From the NCBI GenBank assembly GCA_049976245.1, contig JBMFIQ010000007.1, forward strand, positions 1 through 64,000: 64,000 nucleotides of DNA, written 5' to 3'. The translations under genes and the position numbers were made by a program. Below the pieces are notes generated by a model. It was not told where the DNA came from. It saw only the letters and a program-made list of their open reading frames with translations, and searched no databases. This document shows positions 16,830 to 25,933 of the stretch, one piece after another; position 1 is the stretch's first letter; each line of letters starts with the position of its first letter. This DNA is from Microbacter sp049976245 (lineage in GTDB: Bacteria > Bacteroidota > Bacteroidia > Bacteroidales > Paludibacteraceae).

Positions 16830-17294
16830 ATGAACATAACAATTCGCAAAGCCACACCGGAAGATTTTTCTTTTATTTTATCCATGATCAAGGAGTTGGC
16901 AACATTTGAAAAAGCTGCTGACAAAGTGACTAATCGCGTGGAACAAATGAAGGAAGAGCAAGATTTTTTTCACTGTCTGATTGCCGAAACGAATGATCAC
17001 GAACCGGTAGCCATTGCCCTCTATTTTTTTGCTTACTACACTTGGGTTGGGAAATCGCTTTATCTTGACGATTTGTATGTTAGGGAGTCATATCGGAAAC
17101 AAGGCATTGCCACTCAATTGTTGCACGCTGTTTTTGATGTGGCACGCCGTGAGAAATGTCATCGTGTTCGATGGCAAGTGCTAAACTGGAATGAAAATGC
17201 ATTGTCACTATACCGTAAGTTCGGGGCAACCATTGATGCCGAATGGTCAAATTGCGATTTTAACGAAGAAGCAATTCAATTGATTCTTCTTTGA
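16830..17294 (+). CDS. GNAT family N-acetyltransferase
   Basis: 154 residues. The N terminus MNITIRKATPEDF is a typical GNAT start, which is why ATG 16830 is preferred over the TTG at 16821. The acetyl-CoA binding motif A is LDDLYVRESYRKQGIATQLL (consensus Q/R-x-x-G-x-G/A), and the C-terminal WNENALSLYRKFGA matches motif B. Similarity to the spermidine/diamine acetyltransferase (SSAT-like) subgroup is suggested by the ELATFEKAADKV opening. Substrate not proven. Single gene. Confidence 0.88.
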   Translation: MNITIRKATPEDFSFILSMIKELATFEKAADKVTNRVEQMKEEQDFFHCLIAETNDHEPVAIALYFFAYYTWVGKSLYLDDLYVRESYRKQGIATQLLHAVFDVARREKCHRVRWQVLNWNENALSLYRKFGATIDAEWSNCDFNEEAIQLILL

Positions 17295-17456
17295 AAATGT
17301 TTGTTTATCAGGCATGAATCATAAAGCGCGACTTTTCTCCAGATCCCAATCTCCCTGGTTGTTTTTGATATTTTAATGATATCACATTGTTTTTAGCAAT
17401 TTAAAATGATAACTTTACGATAACAAATCAATCATCATTTAAACTTTTGAAAACTT

Positions 17457-18089
17457 ATGAGATCATTAATTGGAAAACAAGCTCCTCTATTTAAAGCGCC
17501 CGCTGTGATCAACGGGAAAGACATTGTACCCGATTTTTCACTCGAACAATTTATTGGTAATAAATACGTTGTGTTTTTCTTTTACCCTATGGACTTTACC
17601 TTTGTTTGTCCAACCGAGTTGCATGCATTTCAAGAACAATTGCAGGCTTTTGAAAAACGGGGTGTTCAAGTGGTTGGATGTTCCGTCGATTCAGAATATT
17701 CTCACCTGGCATGGCTGTCGTTGGACAAAAATCATGGCGGAATCAAAGGGGTAACATATCCTATCGTGGCTGATTTTTCAAAAACCATTGCCGAAAATTT
17801 CGGAGTGTTGGCTTCCGAAATTGATTACGATGAAGAAGGAAACGCCTATTCCATTGGCGATCCGGTCGCCTATCGCGGATTGTTCCTGATTGACAAGAAA
17901 GGAGTCATTCGCCATTGTGTCATCAATGATTTACCATTAGGACGAAGCGTTGATGAAGCACTCAGAATGGTTGATGCACTTCAGCATTTTGAAGAGTACG
18001 GGGAAGTTTGTCCTGCCAACTGGACGCAAGGCAAAGAAGCCATGAAAGGAACTACAGAAGGTGTTGCCGAATATTTAAGCAGGCATTAA
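17457..18089 (+). CDS. Typical 2-Cys peroxiredoxin (AhpC/Prx1 type)
   Basis: 210 residues. The peroxidatic cysteine is C51 in DFTFVCPTEL and the resolving cysteine is C185 in GEVCPANW, so it is a typical 2-Cys enzyme that reduces H2O2 and organic peroxides in the cytosol. The long C-terminal part after the resolving Cys (WTQGKEAMKGT) is of the Prx1/AhpC1 kind. No ahpF lies beside it, so the reductant is probably thioredoxin. Monocistronic; convergent with lpxA across a terminator. Confidence 0.93.
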   Translation: MRSLIGKQAPLFKAPAVINGKDIVPDFSLEQFIGNKYVVFFFYPMDFTFVCPTELHAFQEQLQAFEKRGVQVVGCSVDSEYSHLAWLSLDKNHGGIKGVTYPIVADFSKTIAENFGVLASEIDYDEEGNAYSIGDPVAYRGLFLIDKKGVIRHCVINDLPLGRSVDEALRMVDALQHFEEYGEVCPANWTQGKEAMKGTTEGVAEYLSRH

Positions 18090-18104
18090 ACACTTAATTT
18101 TGAT

Positions 18105-18152
18105 AAAAAAGAGGATTTTCAACGATTATATTGTTTGAAGATCCTCTTTTTT
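18105..18152. terminator. Bidirectional terminator between peroxiredoxin and lpxA
   Basis: 18-bp stem (A6 + GAGGATTTTCAA with TTGAAGATCCTC + T6, one wobble) with a 12-nt loop; poly-A on the left and poly-T on the right serve both strands. Confidence 0.88.
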
Positions 18153-18161
18153 ATTTCATTT

Positions 18162-18941
18162 TCAATCGAAATAGCCTTTCATGATTCCTCTTGGCGAATT
18201 GCGCACAAAAAGAATGATTTCGTCACGTTCTTTGGTGGCCGGCATTTCGGCTTCAATGTGTTCTAACGCAGTGGATGTGTTGAAGTTTGAGAGGTATAAA
18301 ATGCGATACGTTTCTTGAATGTCCCGTATTTGTTCGTTGGTGAAACCTCTTCGGCGAAGTCCCACGGAATTGATACCACTGTATGAGATGGGTTCGCGGC
18401 CTGCTTTAACGTAAGGCGGAACATCTTTGTTTACTTTTGAACCTCCCTGAATCATCACATGTGCACCAATGTGCGTAAATTGATGAATGAGCGATCCGCC
18501 TCCAATGATTGCCCAGTCGCCAATTGTCACTTCACCCGCCAATTGTGTTGCATTGGACATGATGACATTATCGCCGATGGTGCAGTCGTGAGCTACGTGG
18601 CAATAGGCCATAATCAGACAATTTTTGCCAATAACGGTATGTCCTTTCGATGCAGTTCCGCGGTTGATGGTGACGCACTCCCGAATGGTGGTGTTGTCCC
18701 CAATAATGGCCGTAGATTCTTCGCCATGAAATTTCAGATCCTGAGGAATGGCACTGATCACGGATCCGGGGAAAATGGTACAATTTTTACCGATACGTGC
18801 CCCTTCCATAATGGTCACATTGGAACCGATATGGGTGCCTTCAAGAATCACCACGTTTTTGTCAATGGTGACAAAAGGCTCAATAACCACGTTTGAAGCA
18901 ATTTTGGCTTCCGGATGAATGTATGCTAACGGCTGCTTCAT
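18162..18941 (-). CDS. lpxA: UDP-N-acetylglucosamine acyltransferase
   Basis: 259 residues from ATG 18941 (an in-frame TTG precedes it). Left-handed beta-helix built from hexapeptide repeats (for example IGDNVIMSNATQLAG), with the catalytic histidine H118 in CHVAHDC and the TINRGT motif. Catalyses the first step of lipid A synthesis, adding a hydroxyacyl chain to UDP-GlcNAc. The C-terminal helical domain is present and length is normal (about 260). Last gene of an lpxD-lpxC/fabZ-lpxA operon, 53 nt after the fusion gene. Confidence 0.96.
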   Translation of the reverse strand: MKQPLAYIHPEAKIASNVVIEPFVTIDKNVVILEGTHIGSNVTIMEGARIGKNCTIFPGSVISAIPQDLKFHGEESTAIIGDNTTIRECVTINRGTASKGHTVIGKNCLIMAYCHVAHDCTIGDNVIMSNATQLAGEVTIGDWAIIGGGSLIHQFTHIGAHVMIQGGSKVNKDVPPYVKAGREPISYSGINSVGLRRRGFTNEQIRDIQETYRILYLSNFNTSTALEHIEAEMPATKERDEIILFVRNSPRGIMKGYFD

Positions 18942-18994
18942 CAATGTAATTTTTAATTAATGTAATGATAATCAATATATCAAATGCATCTATG

Positions 18995-20380
18995 TTAATT
19001 TTCTTTGTTTTTCGTAACCTGAGCCATGAATTCAGCTTCACAGACAATGCGATCGCCTACAAAAGCATATCCTTTCATGGTGGCGCATCCCCGACGGATG
19101 GGTGACAGCAATGACAAACGGAAAATAACCGTATCGCCCGGAACCACCTTTTGCCGAAATTTTACAGCATCAATCTTCATGAAATAAGTTGAATACAATT
19201 CGGGATTGTCCACTTGATGCAAGATCAATAATCCGCCTGTTTGAGCCATGGCTTCCACCAAAAGAACCCCTGGCATGACCGGTTCTGTGGGGAAATGTCC
19301 GTTAAAGAAAGTTTCGTTCACTGTGACATTCTTCAAACCGACAATCACGGATGAGGAGATGCTTAAAATTTTGTCCACCATTAAAAACGGCCAACGATGA
19401 GGCAGCATGCGTTTAATTTGATTGGTATCAAAGATTGGTTCTTTGTTGGGATCATAAACAGGAATGGGTACTTCCTGCCGTTTGATTTCTTTTCGGATTA
19501 ATTTTGATACGGTGGTATTGATTTTATGGCCTGGACGTGTTGCAATGACTTTTCCAAGAAGCGGTTTGCCAATCAATGCCAGATCACCAATGACGTCGAG
19601 CAATTTATGTCGTGCCGGTTCATTGTCAAATTGCAATTCCGAGAGATAACCCAGCTCATGCACGTTTTTATGTGGATGATGTAACAGGTCGGCAATTCGG
19701 TTCAACTCTTCCTGATCAATCATTTCATCGTAAATCACTAACGCATTTTCCAAATCGCCTCCTTTGATTAGATCCATTTTGAGTAGTTCTTCCAACTCAC
19801 GTACAAACACAAAGGTGCGGCAGGAAGCCACTTCGGAAGCAAATTGTGATAAATCGTCCAATACGGCAAATTGATTGTGAAGGATCGATGATTTGAATCC
19901 AATCAATGTTTGTATGCTGAAATGATCATCCGGCAGAATAACAATGGATGAGTGAGAAACAGGATCAACGTATTCTATTTTCTTTTTGACCACATAATAT
20001 TCTTTTTCTGCATCTTGTTCAACGATGCCGGCTTCGTTGATTTTCTCAATAAAAGGTTTTGCGCTGCCGTCCAAAATGGGAAATTCAGGGGCATTCACTT
20101 CCATCAGACAGTTGTCAATTTCGGAAGCATACAAAGCAGCCATGGCATGTTCAATGGTGCTCACCTGTGCATTGTTATGTGTCAAAACGGTGCCACGAAC
20201 CGTTTGGCTGACATATTCAGCTAAGGCTGGGATGGTTGGTTGTCCTTCTAAATCAATTCTTTTGATAACAAATCCGTGATTTTCGGGAGCAGGAAGAAAA
20301 TGCAATTCAATATCCAATCCGGTGTGTAGTCCTTTCCCTGTAATGGAAAACGGGGTGCGTAATGTTTTTTGATTTGGCAT
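18995..20380 (-). CDS. lpxC/fabZ: Bifunctional LpxC deacetylase / FabZ dehydratase
   Basis: 461-residue natural fusion characteristic of Bacteroidota. The LpxC half (about 1-300) has zinc ligands H78 (TIEHAM), H258 and D262 (ARHKLLDVIGD) and catalytic H285 (GHKINT). The FabZ half (about 318-461) has MLPHRWPF, catalytic H362 in NGHFPTEPVMPG and E376 in LVEAMAQ. LpxC commits UDP-acyl-GlcNAc to lipid A; FabZ dehydrates hydroxyacyl-ACP for fatty acid synthesis, competing for the same acyl pool. Between lpxD (28 nt) and lpxA (53 nt) in the operon. Confidence 0.96.
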   Translation of the reverse strand: MPNQKTLRTPFSITGKGLHTGLDIELHFLPAPENHGFVIKRIDLEGQPTIPALAEYVSQTVRGTVLTHNNAQVSTIEHAMAALYASEIDNCLMEVNAPEFPILDGSAKPFIEKINEAGIVEQDAEKEYYVVKKKIEYVDPVSHSSIVILPDDHFSIQTLIGFKSSILHNQFAVLDDLSQFASEVASCRTFVFVRELEELLKMDLIKGGDLENALVIYDEMIDQEELNRIADLLHHPHKNVHELGYLSELQFDNEPARHKLLDVIGDLALIGKPLLGKVIATRPGHKINTTVSKLIRKEIKRQEVPIPVYDPNKEPIFDTNQIKRMLPHRWPFLMVDKILSISSSVIVGLKNVTVNETFFNGHFPTEPVMPGVLLVEAMAQTGGLLILHQVDNPELYSTYFMKIDAVKFRQKVVPGDTVIFRLSLLSPIRRGCATMKGYAFVGDRIVCEAEFMAQVTKNKEN

Positions 20381-20408
20381 GCTGATAAAAAATATAAAAT
20401 ACTGTTGG

Positions 20409-21449
20409 TCAAAGAAGTGTTTTGCGTAATGCTGCTATCTCTTTTTTTAAAGCATCCATTTCTTTCACAATTTCCGGTAATTTCCGAAACACAACGTATG
20501 CTTTATTGTATTGAACATGAGGCATGGCCGGAGCGCCCATGTAGGTTACATTATCCGGAATGTTGCTGATTACACCGGTTTGTGCGGCTAATTTGACATT
20601 TTCTCCAATGGTCAGATGGCCTGAAATGCCAACTTGTCCGCCAAACATGCAATTTTTACCAATCTTGACTGACCCTGCCACTCCGTTTTGAGCCGCCAGA
20701 ACACTGTTTGAGCCCACTTCAACATTGTGAGCTATTTGGATCAAATTGTCTAATTTCACACCTTGACGAATGCAGGTGGATCCCATCGTAGCTCGGTCAA
20801 TGGTGGTATTGGCCCCAACTTCCACGTCATCCTCCAAAACAACATTCCCAATTTGTGCAATTTTATCGTAACTACCTTCATTGTTGGGAGCAAAGCCAAA
20901 CCCGTCAGCTCCAAGTACGGCTCCGGCATGGATGACGCAGCGATGACCAATGACGCAATCGTCGTAAATGCGTACGCCTGGATAAATGGTCACTTGGTCG
21001 CCAATGGTTACATGTTGTCCAATGTAAACATGTGGGTAAATCTTGACTTGTTTCCCTATTTTGACGTGATTGTCAATGTAAGCAAAGGCTCCAATATAAG
21101 CATTTTCACCTATTTCTGCCGAAGAGGAGATAAAAGCCAAAGAGTCAATCCCGTGATGTTCTTCTTTGGTACTGTTGACCAATTCCAACAATTTGGCTAA
21201 TGCCTGGTATGCGTCATCTACTTTAATCAGTGTTGCCTGAATGGGATATTCCGGCGTAAAATCTCTGTTGACTAAAATAATAGAGGCTTGTGTTTGATAA
21301 ACGTATTGGGTGTATTTGGGGTTTGCTAAAAATGTTAAGGTCCCCGGGGCAATTTCATCAATCTTCGATAGATTCGTGACGGTGACATGAGGGTTACCAA
21401 CGAGTTCCCCTCCTAAAAAATCGGCTATTTGTTGAGCAGAATATTCCAT
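20409..21449 (-). CDS. lpxD: UDP-3-O-acylglucosamine N-acyltransferase
   Basis: 346 residues. N-terminal uridine-binding domain (1-100), left-handed beta-helix of hexapeptide repeats (about 108-310) with catalytic H241 in NLIQIAHNVEVG, and a short C-terminal helix (EIVKEMDALKKEIAALRK) likely for trimerisation or ACP binding. Performs the third step of lipid A synthesis. First gene of the lpx operon, 15 nt behind a consensus -7 box. Confidence 0.96.
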   Translation of the reverse strand: MEYSAQQIADFLGGELVGNPHVTVTNLSKIDEIAPGTLTFLANPKYTQYVYQTQASIILVNRDFTPEYPIQATLIKVDDAYQALAKLLELVNSTKEEHHGIDSLAFISSSAEIGENAYIGAFAYIDNHVKIGKQVKIYPHVYIGQHVTIGDQVTIYPGVRIYDDCVIGHRCVIHAGAVLGADGFGFAPNNEGSYDKIAQIGNVVLEDDVEVGANTTIDRATMGSTCIRQGVKLDNLIQIAHNVEVGSNSVLAAQNGVAGSVKIGKNCMFGGQVGISGHLTIGENVKLAAQTGVISNIPDNVTYMGAPAMPHVQYNKAYVVFRKLPEIVKEMDALKKEIAALRKTLL

Positions 21450-21464
21450 TCGTCAAAATTTTTG

Positions 21465-21495
21465 CAAAGGTATAACAAATGTTTTGTGTCACAAA
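21465..21495 (-). promoter_or_regulatory. Consensus promoter of the lpx operon
   Basis: On the minus strand, TTTG (21495-21492), 19-nt spacer, then TACCTTTG (21472-21465). This is one of the best matches in the window to the Bacteroidota -33/-7 consensus. The predicted TSS lies within about 10 nt of the lpxD ATG. Confidence 0.82.
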
Positions 21496-22302
21496 CAGTG
21501 TGTCTTTAACACTTATTTATGGTTTTGCTCTTTTGCGCTTTGACCTTTCAATGTTGCCTTCAGTCTCTATCTTTTTTTTATTTGTTTTGTGTCGTAAAAT
21601 GAAAGTTCTTTGATCCGATCATTTGTTGGTAATAACTTCTTTTCCACACAATTTCACATCTATGCTCGCCCGACAATTATCAAGCGTTTTGTTTTGTTGA
21701 ATGCTTTTTGAACATCGAAAGTGAATCGGGTTTTATTTTCAACAATTGTTTTGGGGTTAAATTTAAAATGCTGATAATCTATATTATGTGTATTTTTGTT
21801 TGAATGGCTGAAAAATAATTGTTGTTGTGGAGGATGTTTTAAACGAATAAATTTCAAGATTTATATTTAACATAAAATATCTAAATTCAGAAGGGCTGTT
21901 CGAAATTTGTGTTTATTTAACAAAGCAACTCTTTTGATCATTATTGGAGGATGAAAACAACATTACCTTTGTTTATAACGTTGAAACAGAATGTTTATTG
22001 TTTGTTTGTTGGGCTTCTGCGTCGTTTTGAATTCGCATCTTTGTAAGTGTGCAAATGTAATAAAAATTATTTTTGTGTCGGGTTGATTTGCTCGGTCAAA
22101 GTGGAAAAAATCTTGACCGAAATTGCAAATAGCGATATTTCAATGGCTTGATTGAATGAATTGGAATATGAGGAGTTTTCTTAATCGGATGAAAAGGAGA
22201 GTGGACGGAGAAAAACCAACACTTGACGAAGCCTCTATTTGATTGATGCTCCTCTTGCGGTCAGTGTATTGCAATGCCAAGAACATTTCGTGGAAAAAGG
22301 AG
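21496..22302. other. AT-rich intergenic stretch, no gene recognised
   Basis: The full gap between lpxD and the aminopeptidase gene is 895 nt. No ORF here has a recognisable product; a 31-codon ORF at 21951 and a 65-codon minus ORF at 21857-21660 look like chance. An inverted repeat CGGTCAA...TTGACCG lies at about 22093-22119. A degraded gene or an unrecognised small RNA is possible but not supported. Confidence 0.4.
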
Positions 22303-22310
22303 TATATTTG
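22303..22310 (+). promoter_or_regulatory. -7 box (TATATTTG) of the aminopeptidase gene
   Basis: TATATTTG followed by C, 34 nt upstream of the ATG at 22345; the -33 element is not clear. Confidence 0.55.
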
Positions 22311-22344
22311 CTTTTAAAAAATAAACATCTCAAAACTTTTTACT

Positions 22345-24126
22345 ATGAACAAAATTGTTGAGCGTTTGGTTGCCTTGCGTCTGTCAATGCGTGAAAAAGG
22401 CATTGCCGCGACGATTATCCTGAGCAATGATCCTCATGCTAGCGAATATGTGGCCGATTATTGGAAAGAAAGAGCTTGGATTTCGGGATTTACGGGATCT
22501 GCCGGTACGGTGGTCGTCACCTTGGAAGAAGCAGGTTTATGGACTGATTCCCGTTATTTTTTGCAGGCAGAACAGCAATTGGCCGAAACCGGCATCACTC
22601 TTTTCAAAGACGGTTTGCCTTCTACTCCATCCATCACTGATTGGTTGTCGCAAAATTTGACTCCTCAAAGCAAAATTTCCATCAATCCATTTCTTTTCTC
22701 GGTGTCCATGGTTGAATCCATGCGTCATATCTTTGAAGATTTCGGCTTATCGCTGGTGACTCAGTACGATTTGATTGCCCCCTTGTGGAAAGATCGTCCG
22801 CCTCTTCCCACAGATCCCATTATGCTTTTTGCCGTCGAATATGCCGGTAAGACGACTCGGGAAAAATTGATCATGGTGCGCGAGGTGATGAAACAAAAGA
22901 AAGTGACGCGCTATATTGTAACTGCATTGGACGAAATTGCCTGGTTGTTCAATATTCGGGGGAATGACGTGGCATATGTGCCTGTTGCGCTTGCCTATGC
23001 GGCCATTGATACCGATTCGGCAACGCTGTTTATCAATCCTCAAAAAGTCTCGTTGCAGGTGGCCGATGCTTTGAACGAACAAGGAGTTTCCATTCAACCT
23101 TACAACGGAATATTTGACTACATCAGGCAATTGCATGTGGGAGAACGCATCTTGATGGATCAAAACAAAGCAAATTATGCCTTATTTCAGGAAATTGCTT
23201 CGCATTGTCAGGTGTTGACGGCGTCTTCGCCGGTGCTTACGATGAAAAGTATCAAGAACGAAACGGAATTGCAAGGCATTCGTCAAGCCATGATCAAAGA
23301 CGGCATTGCTTTGACACGCTTTTTCATGTGGTTGGAAAAAGAGCTGAATACCGATGCGCTAACCGAGATGTCGATTGCTGAACGTCTGAAGGAGTTTCGA
23401 GCTCAACAACCTTTGTTTCAAGGTGAAAGTTTTGGAACCATTGCTGGCTACAAAGAACATGGCGCTATTGTTCATTATTCGGCTACACCCGAATCCAATG
23501 CGACATTGCATGCCGAGAGCTTTTTACTGCTCGATTCCGGAGGTCAATATCTTAACGGAACGACGGATATAACCAGAACGATTGCTTTAGGACCGCTTTC
23601 AACGCAGGAAAAAACAGATTTTACCTTGGTGCTCAAAGGTCACATTGCTTTGGCAACGGCCAAATTTCCAACCGGTACGCGAGGATCTCAACTCGATATT
23701 TTAGCACGCAAGGCTCTTTGGGATCATGGAATGAATTATGGACACGGCACCGGTCATGGCGTTGGGCATTTTCTGTCGGTTCATGAAGGGCCTCAATCGA
23801 TCCGCATGGATGAAAATCCTACGCAATTGGCCCCGGGTATGGTTATTTCCAATGAACCCGGTTTGTATCGTGCTAATCAATACGGTATTCGTATTGAAAA
23901 TTTGGTAGCGGTCCAAGAAGCTGAGTCAACCGAGTTTGGCTCTTTTCTTGAATTCGAAACGTTGACATTGTGTCCTATTGATGTTCACGCCATTGAGTTT
24001 AATTTATTGACCCAAAATGAAAAGGATTGGCTTAACGCTTACCATCAAAAGGTCTTTGTGCTGCTTTCCCCTCATTTGAATCAGGAGGAAAAAGTGTGGC
24101 TGGAACATAAATGTCAGTCCATTTGA
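22345..24126 (+). CDS. Xaa-Pro aminopeptidase (M24B, aminopeptidase P)
   Basis: 593 residues with three domains: creatinase-N-like (about 5-140), a second N-terminal-like domain (about 150-300) and a C-terminal M24 'pita-bread' catalytic domain (about 305-530). The metal ligands are all visible: D397 and D408 (LLLDSGG...TTDITRT), H471 (GHGTGHGVGH), E504 (SNEPGLY) and E518 (RIENL). It removes N-terminal residues preceding proline in the cytosol. The three-domain length matches the eukaryote-like XPNPEP1 form common in Bacteroidota. Single gene; convergent with lepB. Confidence 0.93.
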   Translation: MNKIVERLVALRLSMREKGIAATIILSNDPHASEYVADYWKERAWISGFTGSAGTVVVTLEEAGLWTDSRYFLQAEQQLAETGITLFKDGLPSTPSITDWLSQNLTPQSKISINPFLFSVSMVESMRHIFEDFGLSLVTQYDLIAPLWKDRPPLPTDPIMLFAVEYAGKTTREKLIMVREVMKQKKVTRYIVTALDEIAWLFNIRGNDVAYVPVALAYAAIDTDSATLFINPQKVSLQVADALNEQGVSIQPYNGIFDYIRQLHVGERILMDQNKANYALFQEIASHCQVLTASSPVLTMKSIKNETELQGIRQAMIKDGIALTRFFMWLEKELNTDALTEMSIAERLKEFRAQQPLFQGESFGTIAGYKEHGAIVHYSATPESNATLHAESFLLLDSGGQYLNGTTDITRTIALGPLSTQEKTDFTLVLKGHIALATAKFPTGTRGSQLDILARKALWDHGMNYGHGTGHGVGHFLSVHEGPQSIRMDENPTQLAPGMVISNEPGLYRANQYGIRIENLVAVQEAESTEFGSFLEFETLTLCPIDVHAIEFNLLTQNEKDWLNAYHQKVFVLLSPHLNQEEKVWLEHKCQSI

Positions 24127-24153
24127 AAATTGTGCTTTCCTTTTAAAGCGAAA

Positions 24154-24198
24154 AAAACAAAGCCTTGAAATCGTTTTTGAATTTCAAGGCTTTGTTTT
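24154..24198. terminator. Bidirectional terminator between aminopeptidase and lepB
   Basis: Perfect 18-bp stem, AAAACAAAGCCTTGAAAT with its reverse complement, around a 9-nt loop. A/T-rich arms allow function on both strands. Confidence 0.92.
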
Positions 24199-24227
24199 AT
24201 TTTGTTAAGTGATTCAGGGAAAATGGA

Positions 24228-25685
24228 TTAGTGTGTGGCCGAAAGAAAAAATCGGTTCCAACGGATGTTGGCTGGAAAACTTTTGTCTTTGTTCAGCGAC
24301 AACCAGACGAATAGCGGTTGTCCCACAATGTGATCTTCGGGAACAAATCCCCAATAACGAGAGTCGGCCGAATTGTCTCTATTGTCACCCATCATCCAAT
24401 AATAGTTCATTTTGAACGTGTAGCTTGTTGCTGGTTTGCCGTTGATGAACACCACGTTGTCTTTTACCTCCACCCGATTTTGTTCGTAGGCTTGAATAAT
24501 GCGTTGATATAAAGGCAGATTAGACGTGTTGAGGGCAATGGTTGCTCCTTTTTTGGGAATCCATATTGGCCCATAATTGCCTCTAGTCCATCCTTTCCCA
24601 TAGCCGAGCGGAAAAACATCACCGCCCATCCAATCGGGTTCGCATTTAATGGAAAGCACCATCGGCATGGATTTGAGTTTTTCGTAAGCTGTCCTTGTGA
24701 GCGGAATATCATAGACCGGTAAAAATTGACCTTCGGCATTTCGACGAAATCCTAATGGAGCTAAAATGAAATCATTATCTTGGCTTTGAGTAATCAGTTG
24801 CCTGTCATCTTTGCTCACATGCAATGAGTTGAAAATGTCATTGGTAAGAAATTCACCATTGGTTTGTACCAAATAATTATATTGCACTCCAGGTTCGTCG
24901 TAAAGTGGTCTTCCATCAATATAGATCTGGTTTTGAATGATTTGAAGCGTGTCTCCGGGAAGTCCGACACATCGTTTGACATAATTTTCGCGTCGATCAA
25001 CCGGTCGATACATGATTGGACCATATTCCTGAGGATTGGCGCGAACAATTTCGCGTCCAAACCGATAACATTGTGCGACAGTGGGATGAGCGGTTGGATT
25101 TTGTGATTTTAAGAATGCATATCCTTCTTCGTAACAGCTTGTGTAGTAGTCGGGATTTTGTTTGAGCAAGGCAATGGTGTCGCCGGCCGGAAAATTAAAT
25201 ACTACAATGTCGTTGCGTTTGACATGTCCGAAACCTTTAAGCCGATGATATCCCCATTCGGGTTTGTCAAGGTACGATTTGCAATTGAGAATGGGGAGTG
25301 TGTTTTGAACCAACGGAAAAGCGATCGGCGTGTTGGGCATGCGAGGGCCGTAAGCCACTTTGGAAACAAATAAAAAATCTCCCACCAGAAGGGTTTTTTC
25401 TAATGATGAAGTGGGAATTTGATAGTTTTGGAAAAAGAATAAGTTGATGATGTATACGGCAATCAATGCAAACACAATGGCGTCAACCCATTCCATCACT
25501 TTGCGCACTGCGCGGTTTTTGCTTTGTTTCCACCATGTCCAATGGATGATTTTTGAAATGTAAATATCAAAAATGAATGGCAAGAGGATAAGAACCCAAA
25601 GATTACCGATCCAAATCGTAAAAAGAATGCAAATAATTGCTGCAACGGCAAATTTAATCCATTGCTTGAAAGGTTGCTGTTTCAT
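24228..25685 (-). CDS. lepB: Signal peptidase I
   Basis: 485 residues. Membrane segments lie at about 10-45 and 66-86, followed by a large periplasmic domain. The serine/lysine dyad is S94 (IPTSSLEKTL, box B) and K237 (NYVKRCVGLPGD, box D); box E is GDNRDNSADSRYWGFVPEDHIVG-like near the C terminus. A long insertion between boxes B and D explains the size, which is usual for Bacteroidales LepB. Cleaves Sec and Tat signal peptides at the inner membrane. Its 5' leader (about 165 nt from the predicted promoter) carries copy B of the four-copy repeat. Confidence 0.95.
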   Translation of the reverse strand: MKQQPFKQWIKFAVAAIICILFTIWIGNLWVLILLPFIFDIYISKIIHWTWWKQSKNRAVRKVMEWVDAIVFALIAVYIINLFFFQNYQIPTSSLEKTLLVGDFLFVSKVAYGPRMPNTPIAFPLVQNTLPILNCKSYLDKPEWGYHRLKGFGHVKRNDIVVFNFPAGDTIALLKQNPDYYTSCYEEGYAFLKSQNPTAHPTVAQCYRFGREIVRANPQEYGPIMYRPVDRRENYVKRCVGLPGDTLQIIQNQIYIDGRPLYDEPGVQYNYLVQTNGEFLTNDIFNSLHVSKDDRQLITQSQDNDFILAPLGFRRNAEGQFLPVYDIPLTRTAYEKLKSMPMVLSIKCEPDWMGGDVFPLGYGKGWTRGNYGPIWIPKKGATIALNTSNLPLYQRIIQAYEQNRVEVKDNVVFINGKPATSYTFKMNYYWMMGDNRDNSADSRYWGFVPEDHIVGQPLFVWLSLNKDKSFPANIRWNRFFLSATH

Positions 25686-25772
25686 TTGTCAATTTTAATT
25701 TTTAACATTAAAGAGGTGTGGAATTCGCCAAATAGTCATTCTCTTGAACATAAGCGTTTTTTTTGTTCATTT
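25686..25772 (-). repeat. Leader repeat copy B (upstream of lepB)
   Basis: Copy of the leader repeat. It has lost the CGAGCC of the 5' end but retains CTTATGTTCAAGAGAATGAC, CTATTTGGCGA and the A/T-rich 3' end, ending directly before the lepB ATG. An ORF of 20 codons (25770-25708) is open and ends QENDYLANSTPL, matching the frame of the copy A peptide. Lies downstream of a good promoter (25857-25887), so it is probably transcribed as a 5' UTR. Confidence 0.75.
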
Positions 25773-25856
25773 CACATCGGGAAAATTGGTTGAAAAACGT
25801 CATCGTCGATGGTGCAATGATGTTTTATCTGTTGATTTTGAATGCTTATCGGTTTG

Positions 25857-25887
25857 CAAAAATACAAAAGAATGTTCAAGCTGCCAA
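25857..25887 (-). promoter_or_regulatory. Promoter upstream of lepB
   Basis: On the minus strand, TTG (25887-25885), 20-nt spacer, then TATTTTTG (25864-25857), followed by C. Predicted start of a leader of about 165 nt that includes repeat copy B. Confidence 0.6.
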
Positions 25888-25933
25888 TTAAATGAGCTGG
25901 TTGATTGGTTTGAAATGTTCCAATAAATGGATC

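Noticed and set aside
21660..21857. 65-codon minus-strand ORF upstream of lpxD
   Set aside because: A/T-rich, Lys/Asn-biased translation without recognisable motifs; placed in unexplained intergenic DNA.
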